46,500 nucleotides of DNA. It comes from Deltaproteobacteria bacterium Ga0077550. Its GTDB lineage: Bacteria; Myxococcota_A; Polyangia; Nannocystales; Nannocystaceae. Of this stretch, positions 24,283 through 34,252 are shown piece after piece. Position 1 is the stretch's first letter. Every line of letters starts with the position of its first letter. Below the pieces are notes generated by a model. That model was not told where the DNA came from, made no database searches, and worked only from the letters and a program-made list of their open reading frames with translations. Both the position numbers and the translations under genes were made by a program. The stretch spans positions 1-46,500 of the forward strand of contig LNFB01000197.1 of the NCBI GenBank assembly GCA_001464385.1, written 5' to 3'.

Positions 24283-24918
24283 TTGCCGCGCCGACCCGCC
24301 AAGGCCCCGCCGACACGCGCTGCCCCCGCCGTTCGCCACCGCGAGGTCCTCGAGGCCGCGCTCCAGCTCATGGCGGAGCAGGGCTACGCGGGCGCGTCGC
24401 TCCGCAAGCTCGCCGCGCGCCTCGGCATGCAGCAGCCGAGCCTCTATCACTACTTCCGCAGCAAGGAGGACCTCGTCGAGCAGCTCATCGCGACCTTCGC
24501 GGGCGACATGCTCGCGGCGAGCAGCGAGGCGCTGCCCGAGCGGGTCGAGGACGCGCCGGCGTGGATCCGCGACACCGTCATCGCGCTGTACCAACGCCCG
24601 ACGCACCCGGCGTTCGTGCGCGTGATGTTCTCGATCTCGCGGCTCGACCCACGCTACGGCAAGCTCCTGCGCGGCATCTTCGTCGACCAGGTGGAGATCG
24701 CGATGCGCCTGTTCGCCAAGCCCTTCGTCGATCGCGGCGAGATCGACGAGCAGGTCGCGGTGTACACCGCGAGGATGACGGTGAACGCGATCGGCTTGAA
24801 GCTCATGGAGGAGATGGTGCTGTTCGACGAGCGGCCGCTCGGGGCGGATGTGATCGCGTACGCGGACTATGTGGTCACAGCGATGCGGGAGCACTTGATC
24901 CGCAACCGGCTGCGGTGA
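24283..24918 (+). CDS. TetR-family transcription regulator
   Basis: This 211-residue regulator has the N-terminal TetR helix-turn-helix at about 39-58 (SLRKLAARLGMQQPSLYHYF, followed by RSKEDL) and an all-helical ligand and dimer domain. TTG 24283 is supported by GGAGGGG directly before it. It is divergent from the zinc-ribbon/P450 pair, with two matching inverted repeats in the 108-bp shared region, so it most likely represses that pair and perhaps itself. The inducer is unknown; a P450 substrate is the simplest idea. Confidence 0.93.
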   Translation: MPRRPAKAPPTRAAPAVRHREVLEAALQLMAEQGYAGASLRKLAARLGMQQPSLYHYFRSKEDLVEQLIATFAGDMLAASSEALPERVEDAPAWIRDTVIALYQRPTHPAFVRVMFSISRLDPRYGKLLRGIFVDQVEIAMRLFAKPFVDRGEIDEQVAVYTARMTVNAIGLKLMEEMVLFDERPLGADVIAYADYVVTAMREHLIRNRLR

Positions 24919-24931
24919 GGCGCGGCCGACA

Positions 24932-25267
24932 TCACGGCTCGCAACCGACGCCGTCGCCGTCCGCATCGAGCCCGTACACATCCTCGCCCACGACCATGAC
25001 CGGCGCGAGCCCGAGGGCCACGACGTCGGGGCAGTCGAGGTCGTCGACCAGCGGCAGGCACGGCGTGTACGACGGGTGGCACGTCGGCGACACCGCGGTC
25101 GTGCTCGACTCGTCACCGTCGTCGCTGCTCGTGCCGCCCTCCGGCGCGCCCGTGCTGCTGTCCTCACCCTCCCCGCCGGCGTCGTCGAGCTCCGGCCCGA
25201 GCAGCGGCCGCGCGCAGCCGAGCGTCGCGGCCACCGCGATCACCCCGCCGCCACGCGCCGCGATCAT
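24932..25267 (-). CDS. Small lipoprotein with excalibur-like calcium-binding domain
   Basis: This 111-residue protein has a short signal sequence ending in LGC, an acidic Gly/Ser/Asp/Thr linker, and a C-terminal domain CHPSYTPCLPL ... DLDCPDV ... YGLDADGDGVGCEP. The final D-x-D-x-D-G-x-x-C pattern is the excalibur-type calcium-binding end known from secreted proteins. It overlaps the aroE stop by ATGA, so it is the last gene of the xseA-TerC-aroE operon. There is no obvious functional link to those enzymes. The 3' end is 13 bp from the convergent TetR gene. Confidence 0.8.
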   Translation of the reverse strand: MIAARGGGVIAVAATLGCARPLLGPELDDAGGEGEDSSTGAPEGGTSSDDGDESSTTAVSPTCHPSYTPCLPLVDDLDCPDVVALGLAPVMVVGEDVYGLDADGDGVGCEP

Positions 25268-26093
25268 CGATACAGCGCCCGACGCATCGTCGCCACCACC
25301 GCCGCCGGCAACGCGATCCCGAGCCACAGCTCGAGGCCGCGCACGCCCTGCCACAGCAGCGTCGCCAGGCCGTCCTGGGTCCGCGCGCCGCGACGCGCGG
25401 CCTCGTCGAGCCAACCGCCGGGCGCCCGCGGATAGACCATGTCGACCACCCGCGCACCGTCGACCAGGCGATCGATCGGCAGCGGCGTCACGAAGTGCTC
25501 CGGCCCGCCCTTCATGCCGACCGTCGTGGCGTTGACCAGCAGCTCGCACGCCGCCACGGCGTCCGACAGATCGCCGTAACCGCAGCGCGCGACGCCGTCG
25601 AGCGCGGGCAGGCGGTTGGGCTCGCGGCTGACCCAGACCACGTCGCAGGCGACCTCACCGTGGCGCAGCGCGTCGATGACCGATCGCGCCGCACCGCCGC
25701 CGCCCAGCACCACAGCCCGCTTGGGTGGCGCGCCGCCGAGCTCCGCGAGCGCGTCGAGGAACCCCGCGCCGTCGGTGTTGTGCCCAACGAGCTCGCCGCG
25801 GCGGATGAGCACCGTGTTGATCGCCCCGGTGCGCGCGGCCTCGGGCGAGAGACGATCCATGTGCGCCACCGCGGCGCGCTTGTGCGGCACGGTGAGGTTG
25901 AGCCCGCCCAGGCCCATGCCCCGCGCGCCCGTCAGCGCGTTGGCCAGGGCGTGCGGCCGCACGTGGAAGGCGAAGTAGCGGTGCGGCAGGCCCAGCGCCG
26001 CGAACGCAGCGTTGTGCATGTCCGGCGAGCGCGAGTGCCCGACCGGATCGCCGAACACCCCGAAACATCGACCGGCCTCGGCGCTGACGTCGT

Positions 26094-26097
<4 letters not shown>
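25264..26097 (-). CDS. aroE: Shikimate dehydrogenase AroE
   Basis: AroE reduces 3-dehydroshikimate to shikimate with NADPH in aromatic amino acid synthesis. The 277-residue protein has the shikimate-binding SRSP at 22-25, catalytic Lys73 in LTVPHK, catalytic Asp109 in NTDG, the glycine-rich NADP loop LGGGGAARSV, and the C-terminal GLATLLWQG block. ATG 26097 overlaps the TerC stop by ATGA, and its stop overlaps the next start in the same way. aroC, a later step of the same pathway, lies 4 kb away on the other strand. Confidence 0.96.
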
Positions 26098-26839
<742 letters not shown>

Positions 26840-26843
<4 letters not shown>

Positions 26844-28321
26844 GGCCCGGCCGGGTCCTCGGGATCGTGGGCACGTTCGGCCACGACCGCCGCGAGCGTA
26901 CCCCGTCGCAGCCGCACGTGGATCGTCTCGCCGATGTCGGCCCCGTGGGCGTCGGTGACGACCGAGCCCGACGCCGTCGTCACCACCGCGTAACCACGCT
27001 CGAGGACCGCGAGCGGCGAGAGGGCGTGCAGGGCCGCGGCCGCGCGGGCGAGGCGGAGGCGCGGCGGCTGGACGAGGTAGTGGCCCCGGGCGAGCAAGCG
27101 CTCGGTCAGCGCGCGCAGCCGGGCACGACGGCGGGGCACGAGCTCGGCGATCACCTCGCGCAGGCGCGCAGACGCGGCGGCGAGGCGGGCCGCCCCGGCG
27201 TGCGCGCGCGCCCGGCCCAGCGCGACCAGGCGCGCGAGGGCGACCGCGAGTCGACGACGGTCACGGGCGATCCGGGCCCGCGGATGCGCGTTCGACAGCG
27301 CCCGCTCGGCGCGCACGAGGGCCGCGCGCGCCCCCGCGGCCCGCGCCCGCGTCGCGGCGCCGAGGCGGAAGCTCGCGTGCTCGAGGCGGCTGCGGCGATC
27401 GAGCGCGTGCCGCAGCACCGCGGGCCCGAGTCGACGGGCCAGGGCATCGAGCCGACGCGCCGCGGTGTGGCGATCCGGCACGACCAGCTCGGCGGCCTGC
27501 GACGGCGTCGATGCGCGCACGTCCGCGACCAGATCGCAGATCGTGACGTCGACCTCGTGCCCCACCGCGCTGACCACCGGCACCGGGCACGCCGCGATCG
27601 CGTGGGCGAGGCGCTCGTCGTTGAACGCCCAGAGGTCCTCGGTGGAGCCGCCGCCGCGACCGATGATGATCACCTCGATGCCCGGCCACGCCCCGAGCCG
27701 CGTGAGCGCGCGCCACAGCGATCGCGGCGCGTCGTCGCCCTGGACCACCGCCGCGGCCAGCACGAAGTGGGTCGGGCACCGCCGAAGGGCGACGCGCAGG
27801 ATGTCGTGCAGCGCCGCGCCGTGGGCCGAGGTGACGAGCCCGATCGTCCGCGGCCACGGCGGCAGCGGTCGCTTGCGGGCGGCCTCGAACAGGCCCATCG
27901 CCGCGAGCTTGGCCTTGCGCTGCTCGAGCTCGAGCATGCGCGCGCCGAGGCCCGCCGGCTCGGCCCGGTCCGCGTACATCTGGAAGCGGCCCTGCTTCGC
28001 GAACACGCCGACGCGGCCGGCGACGCGCAGCGACTGCCCGTCCTGGATCCGGAAGCGCAGCCGCTCGAGCGTCGAGCGCCACATCGCGACCGGCAACATC
28101 GCCTCGTCGTCCTTGAGCGTGAAGAAGGCGTGCCCCGCGGCGCCGACGCGGAGGTTCGACACCTCGCCCTCGACCCAGACCATCCCGATCTTCGCGTCGA
28201 GCGTCTGATGGGCGAGCCGGACCAGGTCGCCCACGCTCAGCACCGTGGGGCCGCTGCGCGCCGGCGCACCCGGGCGGAACGAGAGCTCGCCCTGGCCCGA
28301 TCCCTGGCGCGGCGCCGACAT
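26840..28321 (-). CDS. xseA: Exodeoxyribonuclease VII large subunit
   Basis: XseA is the catalytic subunit of a single-strand-specific DNA exonuclease. The 493-residue protein has an N-terminal OB fold (VWVEGEVSNL, HAFFTLKD), the conserved catalytic core (TSAHGAALHDI, IGRGGGSTEDLWAFNDE, PVVSAVGHEVDVTICD) and a long Arg/Ala-rich helical region. The C-terminal LAVLERGYAVV block follows. The small subunit gene xseB, often adjacent, is not in this window. ATG 28321 is preceded by TAGCAT at 8 nt. It heads a four-gene operon joined by three ATGA overlaps. Confidence 0.95.
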
Positions 28322-28324
28322 CGT

Positions 28325-28342
28325 CGGGGATGCTAGTCCCCG
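28325..28342. promoter_or_regulatory. xseA TAGCAT box inside CGGGGA/TCCCCG inverted repeat
   Basis: On the minus strand TAGCAT (28335-28330) lies 8 nt before the xseA ATG. It is embedded in a 6-bp inverted repeat, CGGGGA at 28325-28330 and TCCCCG at 28337-28342. The repeat may be an operator over the promoter or simply a GC hairpin. Confidence 0.4.
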
Positions 28343-28447
28343 CCGATCCCGATCCCCTAGCGAAAAATCGAGGCACGGTGACGGGCGCCACGCGGGCGCC
28401 GCGGGCAAACTGCGCGGGTTTCTGGCCCGGCGCCGCGAACCGGGCTC

Positions 28448-28453
28448 TACTCT
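28448..28453 (+). promoter_or_regulatory. TACTCT -10-like box, lipoprotein gene
   Basis: TACTCT ends 5 nt before the ATG at 28459. That is the shortest spacing of this type in the window. Confidence 0.35.
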
Positions 28454-28458
28454 CGCCC

Positions 28459-29097
28459 ATGCCGCCCCGCCGCCTGGTCCTCGCCGTCGCGCTGCTCGCG
28501 GGCTGCTCGTTCTTCAAGGAGCTGCAGTCCGCCGACTCGGCGGAGGACAGCGGCTCCGACTCGGGGACCGACGACGACGGCAACGGCTCGGACGGCAGCG
28601 GCTCGACCACCGCGGCCGACGGTCCGTGCACGATCGCCCGCGACGATCGCTGCGTCGATCAGGACACGCTGCGCAGCTGCGACGAGTCCACCGGCGAGGT
28701 CACCGAGTCGTCGTGCAACGACCTCTGCACGGGCACGCTGAACTTCAGCTGCGTCATCGCCACGGCCGAGACGCAGCACGGCTGCTGGTGCGTGGTGCCG
28801 GGCGACCTGAAGCAGCTCACGTGCACGGAGCTCGAGGGCTGCCTGCTCGACTGCAGCCAGGCGACCACGACCGCGTGCGCCGACGCGTGCTTCGACCGGA
28901 CCACCGCGGGGACGATCCGCACCTACGGCGCGCTGGTCTCGTGCGCGCACAGCGGGTGCGACGACACCTGCCGTGACGAGCCCGAGGGCTGCGCGGCGTG
29001 CATCGCCTCGGCCATCGGGGCCGGGACCGGTGACTGCGCGCTCGAGCGCTCGGTCTGCGACGCCGACGCGCCGTCGGATCCGTGGTGGCCCGACTAG
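28459..29097 (+). CDS. Cysteine-rich lipoprotein with Asp/Ser/Gly linker
   Basis: This 212-residue lipoprotein has a signal peptide ending in LAGC (Cys16), an acidic linker (about 22-52) and about 20 cysteines in the rest. Motifs include CDESTGEVTESSCNDLC and CAHSGCDDTC. A DGPCTIARDDRCVDQDTLRSC segment resembles the disulfide-rich modules of Nannocystaceae surface proteins. No catalytic residues are recognised. It leads the plus-strand block that continues with a hydrolase 26 bp later and is divergent from xseA. ATG 28459 places the lipobox correctly. Confidence 0.82.
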   Translation: MPPRRLVLAVALLAGCSFFKELQSADSAEDSGSDSGTDDDGNGSDGSGSTTAADGPCTIARDDRCVDQDTLRSCDESTGEVTESSCNDLCTGTLNFSCVIATAETQHGCWCVVPGDLKQLTCTELEGCLLDCSQATTTACADACFDRTTAGTIRTYGALVSCAHSGCDDTCRDEPEGCAACIASAIGAGTGDCALERSVCDADAPSDPWWPD

Positions 29098-29110
29098 CGG
29101 GCCGCCGGAC

Positions 29111-29116
29111 TAGACT
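29111..29116 (+). promoter_or_regulatory. TAGACT -10-like box, hydrolase gene
   Basis: TAGACT ends 7 nt before the ATG at 29124, in a 26-bp gap between two same-strand genes. It may be an internal promoter. Confidence 0.4.
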
Positions 29117-29123
29117 ACGCACG

Positions 29124-29984
29124 ATGCCCGACTGGATCGAGATCCCCGACGCCGCCGCGGGCGGCACGACCGGCCGCGTGCGCATCGATCGACGGCCACC
29201 CGAGGACGGCCCCGGCCGAACGCCGCTGCTGGTCGTCGGCGGGATGACGCAGACCCTCGCGAGCTGGGGCGGGCAGCTCCGCGGGCTGTCCGAGCGCCGC
29301 GAGATCGTCGCGTACGAGGCCCGCGGCCAGGGCAGCACGGCGCTGTCGCTCGCCGATTGCTCGCTGGCGCGGCAGGTCGACGACTTCGCCGCGCTGCACG
29401 ACGCGCTCGGCTACGCGGGGCCGGTCGATCTGTGCGGCTTCTCGTTCGGCGGTCGGCTCGCGCTCGCCGTCGCGGCGCGTCGGCCCGAGCTCATCCGTCG
29501 CCTCGTCGTCAGCGGGGTCGCCCTCGATCGCGGCATCGTCGGTCGACTCATCGTGCGCGGCTGGATCGCCGCGCTCGGCACCGGTGATCTCGAGGCGCTC
29601 GCGCGCGTCACCCTCGCCGACATCCTCGGGCCGGCGTACCTCGCCAAGCACGAGGCGATGATCGAGTCGATGGTGCGCGCCTCGGTCGATCGCAACCGCT
29701 ACGAGGGCGTGCTGGCCCTGATGCGGGCGACGCTCGATCTCCCCGAGGGCTCGCCCTGGGCCACCGCGGCGCTCGCGAGCGACGTGCGCGCCGCGAGCAT
29801 CCCGGCGCTGTGCATCGGCGGCGCGCTCGATCGACTCGCGGCCCCCGACGATGTCGCCGCGCTCGCGGCCGAGCTCGGCGGCGCGGTCCACATCCTCGCC
29901 GACGTCGGTCACACCGTCGCGATCGAAGCGCCCGTGCCGTGGCGCGAGCACGTGCTCGCGTTCCTCGACGGCGCGGACGCCTGA
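29124..29984 (+). CDS. Alpha/beta hydrolase
   Basis: This 286-residue hydrolase has the expected order of motifs: GGMTQTLASW near the oxyanion site, YEARGQGST, the nucleophile elbow GFSFGGRLAL, an acidic residue in GGALDRLAAPDD and catalytic His in DVGHTVAIEAP. It resembles esterase or MenH-like members but its substrate is not evident. There is no signal peptide. It precedes aroC by 13 bp and probably shares a transcript with it. Confidence 0.88.
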   Translation: MPDWIEIPDAAAGGTTGRVRIDRRPPEDGPGRTPLLVVGGMTQTLASWGGQLRGLSERREIVAYEARGQGSTALSLADCSLARQVDDFAALHDALGYAGPVDLCGFSFGGRLALAVAARRPELIRRLVVSGVALDRGIVGRLIVRGWIAALGTGDLEALARVTLADILGPAYLAKHEAMIESMVRASVDRNRYEGVLALMRATLDLPEGSPWATAALASDVRAASIPALCIGGALDRLAAPDDVAALAAELGGAVHILADVGHTVAIEAPVPWREHVLAFLDGADA

Positions 29985-29990
29985 TACACT
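29985..29990 (+). promoter_or_regulatory. TACACT -10-like box, aroC
   Basis: TACACT begins at the base after the hydrolase stop and ends 7 nt before the aroC GTG. It could be an internal promoter giving a leaderless transcript. Confidence 0.35.
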
Positions 29991-29997
29991 CGGCGCC

Positions 29998-31113
29998 GTG
30001 GCGGGCAATGCCCTCGGCGAGCGCTTCCGCGTGACCAGCTTCGGCGAGTCGCACGGCGGCGCCGTGGGCGTCGTCGTCGACGGCTGCCCCGCGGGACACC
30101 CCTTCCCCCACGCCCGCATCGCCGCGCAGCTGGCCCGCCGCCGCCCCGGCCAGCCGCTCACGTCGGCGCGCCGCGAGGCCGACGCGATCGAGGTCCTGAG
30201 CGGCGTGGACCCCGAAACCGATCGCACCCTCGGCACGCCGATCGCGATGATGGTCCGCAACACCGACGCGAAGTCCGGCGACTACGAGGCGCTGCGCGGG
30301 GTCTATCGGCCGTCCCACGCCGACTTCACCTACGACGCGCGCTTCGGCCTGCGCTTCGTCGCCGGCGGCGGTCGGGCCTCGGCGCGCGAGATGGCGCGCG
30401 TCGCCGCGGGCGCGCTGGCCGAGGATCTTCTCGCCCGCTGGCGCGGGATCGAGATCGTCGCGTGGGTCGATCGCGTGCACGACGTCGGCGCGCCGCTGGT
30501 CGACGGCGCCTGCGTCACCCGCGAGGCGGTCGACGCCCACGACGTGCGCTGCCCCGACCCCGAGGCCGCCGCGGCGATGACCGCGGTCATCGAGGACGCG
30601 CGGCGCCACGGCGACACCGTCGGCGGCATCCTCCGCGCCGTCGTGCGCGGCGTGCCGGCGGGCCTCGGCGAGCCGGTGTTCGACAAGCTCACCGCGGCCC
30701 TCGCCCACGCGATGATGAGCCTGCCGGCGGCGCGCGGCTTCGAGATCGGCGAGGGCTTCGCCGCGGCGCGCATGCGGGGCACGGCGCACAACGACGCGTT
30801 CATCCCCGCGCCCGAGCGCGCGCCCGATCCCCCGGTCGCGACGCGCACCAACCACAGCGGCGGCATCCAGGGCGGCATCAGCAACGGCGAAACCATCGCG
30901 TTCGCGGTGGCGTTCAAGCCCGTGGCCACCGTGTTCGTCCCGCAGGACACCGTCACCCGCGACGGCGAGGCGACGACGTACCGCGCCCGCGGCCGCCACG
31001 ATCCCTGCGTGCTGCCGCGCGCGGTGCCGATGGTCGAGGCGATGGCCGCGTTGGTCGTCGCCGATCACATGCTGCGCCGCTTCGGCGCCCGCGCCGAGGA
31101 GCTCGATCGATGA
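29998..31113 (+). CDS. aroC: Chorismate synthase AroC
   Basis: AroC converts 5-enolpyruvylshikimate 3-phosphate to chorismate using reduced FMN, the last common step to aromatic amino acids. The 371-residue protein has FGESHG at 15-20, RPSHADFTYDARFG, RASAREMARVAAGALA and the TNHSGGIQGGISNGE block. GTG 29998 immediately precedes the conserved start and is the only sensible choice. It overlaps the next gene by ATGA. Its partner enzyme AroE is encoded in the separate minus-strand operon. Confidence 0.97.
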   Translation: MAGNALGERFRVTSFGESHGGAVGVVVDGCPAGHPFPHARIAAQLARRRPGQPLTSARREADAIEVLSGVDPETDRTLGTPIAMMVRNTDAKSGDYEALRGVYRPSHADFTYDARFGLRFVAGGGRASAREMARVAAGALAEDLLARWRGIEIVAWVDRVHDVGAPLVDGACVTREAVDAHDVRCPDPEAAAAMTAVIEDARRHGDTVGGILRAVVRGVPAGLGEPVFDKLTAALAHAMMSLPAARGFEIGEGFAAARMRGTAHNDAFIPAPERAPDPPVATRTNHSGGIQGGISNGETIAFAVAFKPVATVFVPQDTVTRDGEATTYRARGRHDPCVLPRAVPMVEAMAALVVADHMLRRFGARAEELDR

Positions 31114-31694
31114 GCCTGCAGGTCCTGCCCGGCGGCAAGCCCCAGCACGAGCCCGATCGGCGGATCCTCGCCGCCGGCGCGCCGCCGTCGCCCAGCGCCG
31201 CGCCGCTGGATCTCGCGCGCCACCTGGAGTTCGGCGAGGCGCTCGCGTGGTGGGGCGACAAGTCGCACATCGAGCGAACGCCGGTGATCCTCGCCGCGAC
31301 GCTGCTGGTCGTCGCGCTCGTGGGCGTCACCGTGTTCGTGCCGGAATTCTGGCTGCAGCCGCTCGATCAGCTGTGGCAGCCGCTGCTCGCGGTGAGCCTA
31401 CCGCTCCTGTTCACCCTGCTGCGCGAGCGACTCAGCCGCCGCGCGGTCCTCGTCACCGACACGTCGATCGTCGAGGTCGACATGGCCGGCCGCAGCGCGC
31501 GGCTCGGCTTCGACAACGTCCGCAGCGTGCGTCGCGATCTGCTGCGCGGCGGGCTCCGGCTCGAGGGCGCCCGCGCGACCGTCCGGATCCCGAGCGCCCT
31601 GGTCGACGACGCGCGCCAGGCGATCGCGAGCCAGCGGCGCGGTCGGGTGCAGACCCGCGAGGGCCTCGACGATCCGCTGCGATGGATGCCATGA
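31110..31694 (+). CDS. PH-like membrane protein between aroC and proB
   Basis: This 194-residue protein has a polar N-terminus, a hydrophobic pair (about 52-72 and 80-100), and a C-terminal PH-like module (LSRRAVLVTDTSIVEVDMAGRSARLGFDNVRSVRRD) similar to the bPH2 proteins at 20314 and 20816, though less clear. The function is unknown. It overlaps both aroC and proB by ATGA, so it is strictly embedded in a metabolic operon without an obvious metabolic role. Confidence 0.75.
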   Translation: MSLQVLPGGKPQHEPDRRILAAGAPPSPSAAPLDLARHLEFGEALAWWGDKSHIERTPVILAATLLVVALVGVTVFVPEFWLQPLDQLWQPLLAVSLPLLFTLLRERLSRRAVLVTDTSIVEVDMAGRSARLGFDNVRSVRRDLLRGGLRLEGARATVRIPSALVDDARQAIASQRRGRVQTREGLDDPLRWMP

Positions 31695-32875
31695 CCCTGC
31701 ACGATCGTTCGTCCCTCAGCGAAGCCCGCCGCATCGTCGTCAAGTTCGGCACCCGCGTCGTCACCCACGACGGTGTGGAGCTCGCGGCCGGCCGCGTGCA
31801 CGCGCTGGTGGAGGAGCTCGCGCGGCTGCGCAAGCGCGGCTTCGAGGTCATCCTCGTGTCCTCCGGCGCGGTCGGCATGGGCATGCGTGCGCTGGCCCTG
31901 CCCGAGCGCCCGCGATCGCTGGGCCTGCGCCAGGCGTGCGCCGCCGTCGGCCAGGGCCACCTCATGGGGCTGTACACGCAGGCGTTCGCGCAGCTCGGGG
32001 TGATCGCCGCGCAGGTCCTGCTCACGCAGGACGATCTGGCCGATCGCGATCGGGCGCTGTGCGTGCGCACCACGCTGATGCGGCTGCTCGAGCTCGGCGC
32101 GCTGCCGATCCTCAACGAGAACGACAGCGTCAGCGTGCGCGAGCTCGTCCTCGTCCGCATCGCCGACGGGGGCCAAGCGCCCGAGGTCGCGTTCGGCGAC
32201 AACGACGGGCTCTCGGCCCTGGTCGCCCGCGCGATCGATGCGGACCTGCTCGTGCTGCTCACCGACGTCGATGGCCTCTACACCGCCAACCCGACCGTCG
32301 ATCCGACCGCGACGCGGATCGCCGCGAAGGTCGGCGTCGACGCCGAGGATCTCGCGCTCACCGGCGGCACCAGCACCGGTGGCACCGGCGGCATGACCAG
32401 CAAGCTCGAGGCGGCGCGGCTCGTCACCGACGTCGGCATCCCCGCGGTCATCTGCAACGGCGACGGTCCGCACGTGCTCGAGCGCGTCCTCGCCGGCGCC
32501 GACGTCGGCACGATCGTCTGGCCCGCGGTGCCGCGCCCCGCACGGCGGCGGACGATCGCCCAGGCCGCGCGCGCCGGCGCGCTGGTCGTCAACGACGGCG
32601 CGCTCGCGGCCCTGGTCGATCGCAAGGCGTCGCTGCTGCCCATCGGCGTGCTCACGGTCGAGGGCAGCTTCGAGCGCGGCGACGTCGTCGAGATCCGCGA
32701 TCGCTCGGGCCGCGTGTTCGGCCGCGGCCTGGTCAACTACGACGCCGACGCGGCGCGGGCCCTGGCCGGCCACCACAGCACCGAGATCGACGCCATCCTC
32801 GGCTATCGCGGCTACGATGCGCTGGTCACCCGGGACAACCTCGTCCTGACGACCGGCGATCCCAAGGGCGCGTAG
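31691..32875 (+). CDS. proB: Glutamate 5-kinase ProB
   Basis: ProB phosphorylates glutamate to gamma-glutamyl phosphate, the first step of proline synthesis. The 394-residue protein has the kinase core (VVKFGTRVV, SSGAVGMGM, NENDSVSV, FGDNDGLSALVA, LLTDVDGLY, GGMTSKLEAA) and a C-terminal PUA domain (about 290-380). ATG 31691 overlaps the preceding stop by ATGA; an in-frame ATG 9 bp earlier is possible. proA follows after 41 bp. Confidence 0.96.
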   Translation: MTLHDRSSLSEARRIVVKFGTRVVTHDGVELAAGRVHALVEELARLRKRGFEVILVSSGAVGMGMRALALPERPRSLGLRQACAAVGQGHLMGLYTQAFAQLGVIAAQVLLTQDDLADRDRALCVRTTLMRLLELGALPILNENDSVSVRELVLVRIADGGQAPEVAFGDNDGLSALVARAIDADLLVLLTDVDGLYTANPTVDPTATRIAAKVGVDAEDLALTGGTSTGGTGGMTSKLEAARLVTDVGIPAVICNGDGPHVLERVLAGADVGTIVWPAVPRPARRRTIAQAARAGALVVNDGALAALVDRKASLLPIGVLTVEGSFERGDVVEIRDRSGRVFGRGLVNYDADAARALAGHHSTEIDAILGYRGYDALVTRDNLVLTTGDPKGA

Positions 32876-32916
32876 CGCCCGAGCGCCGCGCCCGCCCGCG
32901 AAAGGAACCCTTGGCG

Positions 32917-34227
32917 ATGGACGACAGGCAGCAAGCGATTGCGGCGGCAGCCCGCGGGGCCCGGCGCGCGGGCTGGGTGCTGGGTCAGATCAGCGGACCC
33001 GAGCGTCGGCAGATCCTGCTCGCGATGGCCGACGCCCTCGAGCGCGCCGACCTGCGCGCGGCCGTGCTGCGGGCCAACGCCGCCGACGTCGCCGACGCCC
33101 AGGCCGCCCGCGATCGCGGGGAGCTCGCGGCGGCCCTCGTGGATCGGCTCGTCCTCGACGACCGCAAGCTGGTCGGCGTCGTCGACGGCCTGCGTCAGCT
33201 CGCCGGCCAGGCCGATCCGCTCGGCAAGGTGTCGGTCGATCGCGACCTCGACGACGGCCTGCACCTGCGCCGCGTCGCGTGCCCGCTGGGCGTGATCGCG
33301 GTGGTGTTCGAGGCCCGGCCCGACGCGGTGCCGCAGATCGCCGGCCTCGCGGTGCGCAGCGGCAACGCGGTCGTGCTCAAGGGCGGACGCGAGGCAGCGC
33401 GGACCAACGCCGCGCTCGTCGACGTGCTGCGCCGCGCGCTCGCCGATCAGGGCTTCGATCCCGGCGCGCTCGTGCTGCTCGAGGATCGCGCCGACGTCGA
33501 CACCGTGCTCACGTTGGACCGCGACATCGACCTCGTGGTCGCGCGCGGCTCGGCGGCGTTCGTCCGCCACGTGCAGCAGGCCAGCCGGATCCCGGTGCTC
33601 GCCCACGCCGAGGGCATCTGTCACCTGGTGCTGCACGCGAGCGCGGAGCCCGAGATGGCCGCGCGCATCGCCGTCGACGCGAAGTGCGGCTACCCCTCGG
33701 CGTGCAACGCGATCGAGACCCTGCTGTGGATGCCCGGCGCCGAGGCGGCCCTCGATCGCTGCGTGGCGGAGCTGGCGTCCCGTGGCGTCGAGATGCGGGC
33801 CTGCGAGGCCACGCGCGCGCGGCACCCGGGGTTGGTCGCAGCCACCGCCGCCGACTTCGGCCACGAGTTCGGCGCGCTCGTCCTCGCGGTCCGCCGCGTC
33901 GACGACCTCACCGCCGCCCTCGCCCACATCGAGCAGCACGGCTCGGGCCACACCGAGTCGATCGTCGCCGAGGACGAGGGCGCCGCCGCCGAGTTCCTCG
34001 CCCACGTCGACGCCGCCTGCGTCTTCCACAACGCGAGCACGCGCTTCGCCGACGGCTACCGCTTCGGGCTCGGGGCCGAGGTCGGCATCAGCACCAGCAA
34101 GCTGCACGCCCGCGGCCCGGTCGGCGCCGAGGGGCTGGTCACGTATCGATGGTTGTTGCGCGGCAGCGGCCAGATCGCCGGCGACTACGGCCCCGGCAAG
34201 CGACGCTTCCGACACCGCGACCGTTGA
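32917..34227 (+). CDS. proA: Gamma-glutamyl phosphate reductase ProA
   Basis: ProA reduces gamma-glutamyl phosphate to glutamate semialdehyde with NADPH, the second step of proline synthesis. The 436-residue protein has the aldehyde-dehydrogenase-like core: RVACPLGVIAVVFEARPDA, AVVLKGGREA, the catalytic cysteine in YPSACNAIETLL and the C-terminal HARGPVGAEGLVTYRW. AAAGGA lies about 12 nt before ATG 32917. It follows proB and probably ends this operon; a hairpin follows the stop. Confidence 0.96.
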   Translation: MDDRQQAIAAAARGARRAGWVLGQISGPERRQILLAMADALERADLRAAVLRANAADVADAQAARDRGELAAALVDRLVLDDRKLVGVVDGLRQLAGQADPLGKVSVDRDLDDGLHLRRVACPLGVIAVVFEARPDAVPQIAGLAVRSGNAVVLKGGREAARTNAALVDVLRRALADQGFDPGALVLLEDRADVDTVLTLDRDIDLVVARGSAAFVRHVQQASRIPVLAHAEGICHLVLHASAEPEMAARIAVDAKCGYPSACNAIETLLWMPGAEAALDRCVAELASRGVEMRACEATRARHPGLVAATAADFGHEFGALVLAVRRVDDLTAALAHIEQHGSGHTESIVAEDEGAAAEFLAHVDAACVFHNASTRFADGYRFGLGAEVGISTSKLHARGPVGAEGLVTYRWLLRGSGQIAGDYGPGKRRFRHRDR

Positions 34228-34252
34228 GGGCGACGGGGACGCGGAGATGGAC

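Noticed and set aside
24258..25535. Alternative plus-strand frame over the TetR gene starting at GTG 24258
   Set aside because: It gives a Pro/Arg-rich non-protein-like sequence, while the TTG 24283 frame encodes an intact TetR.
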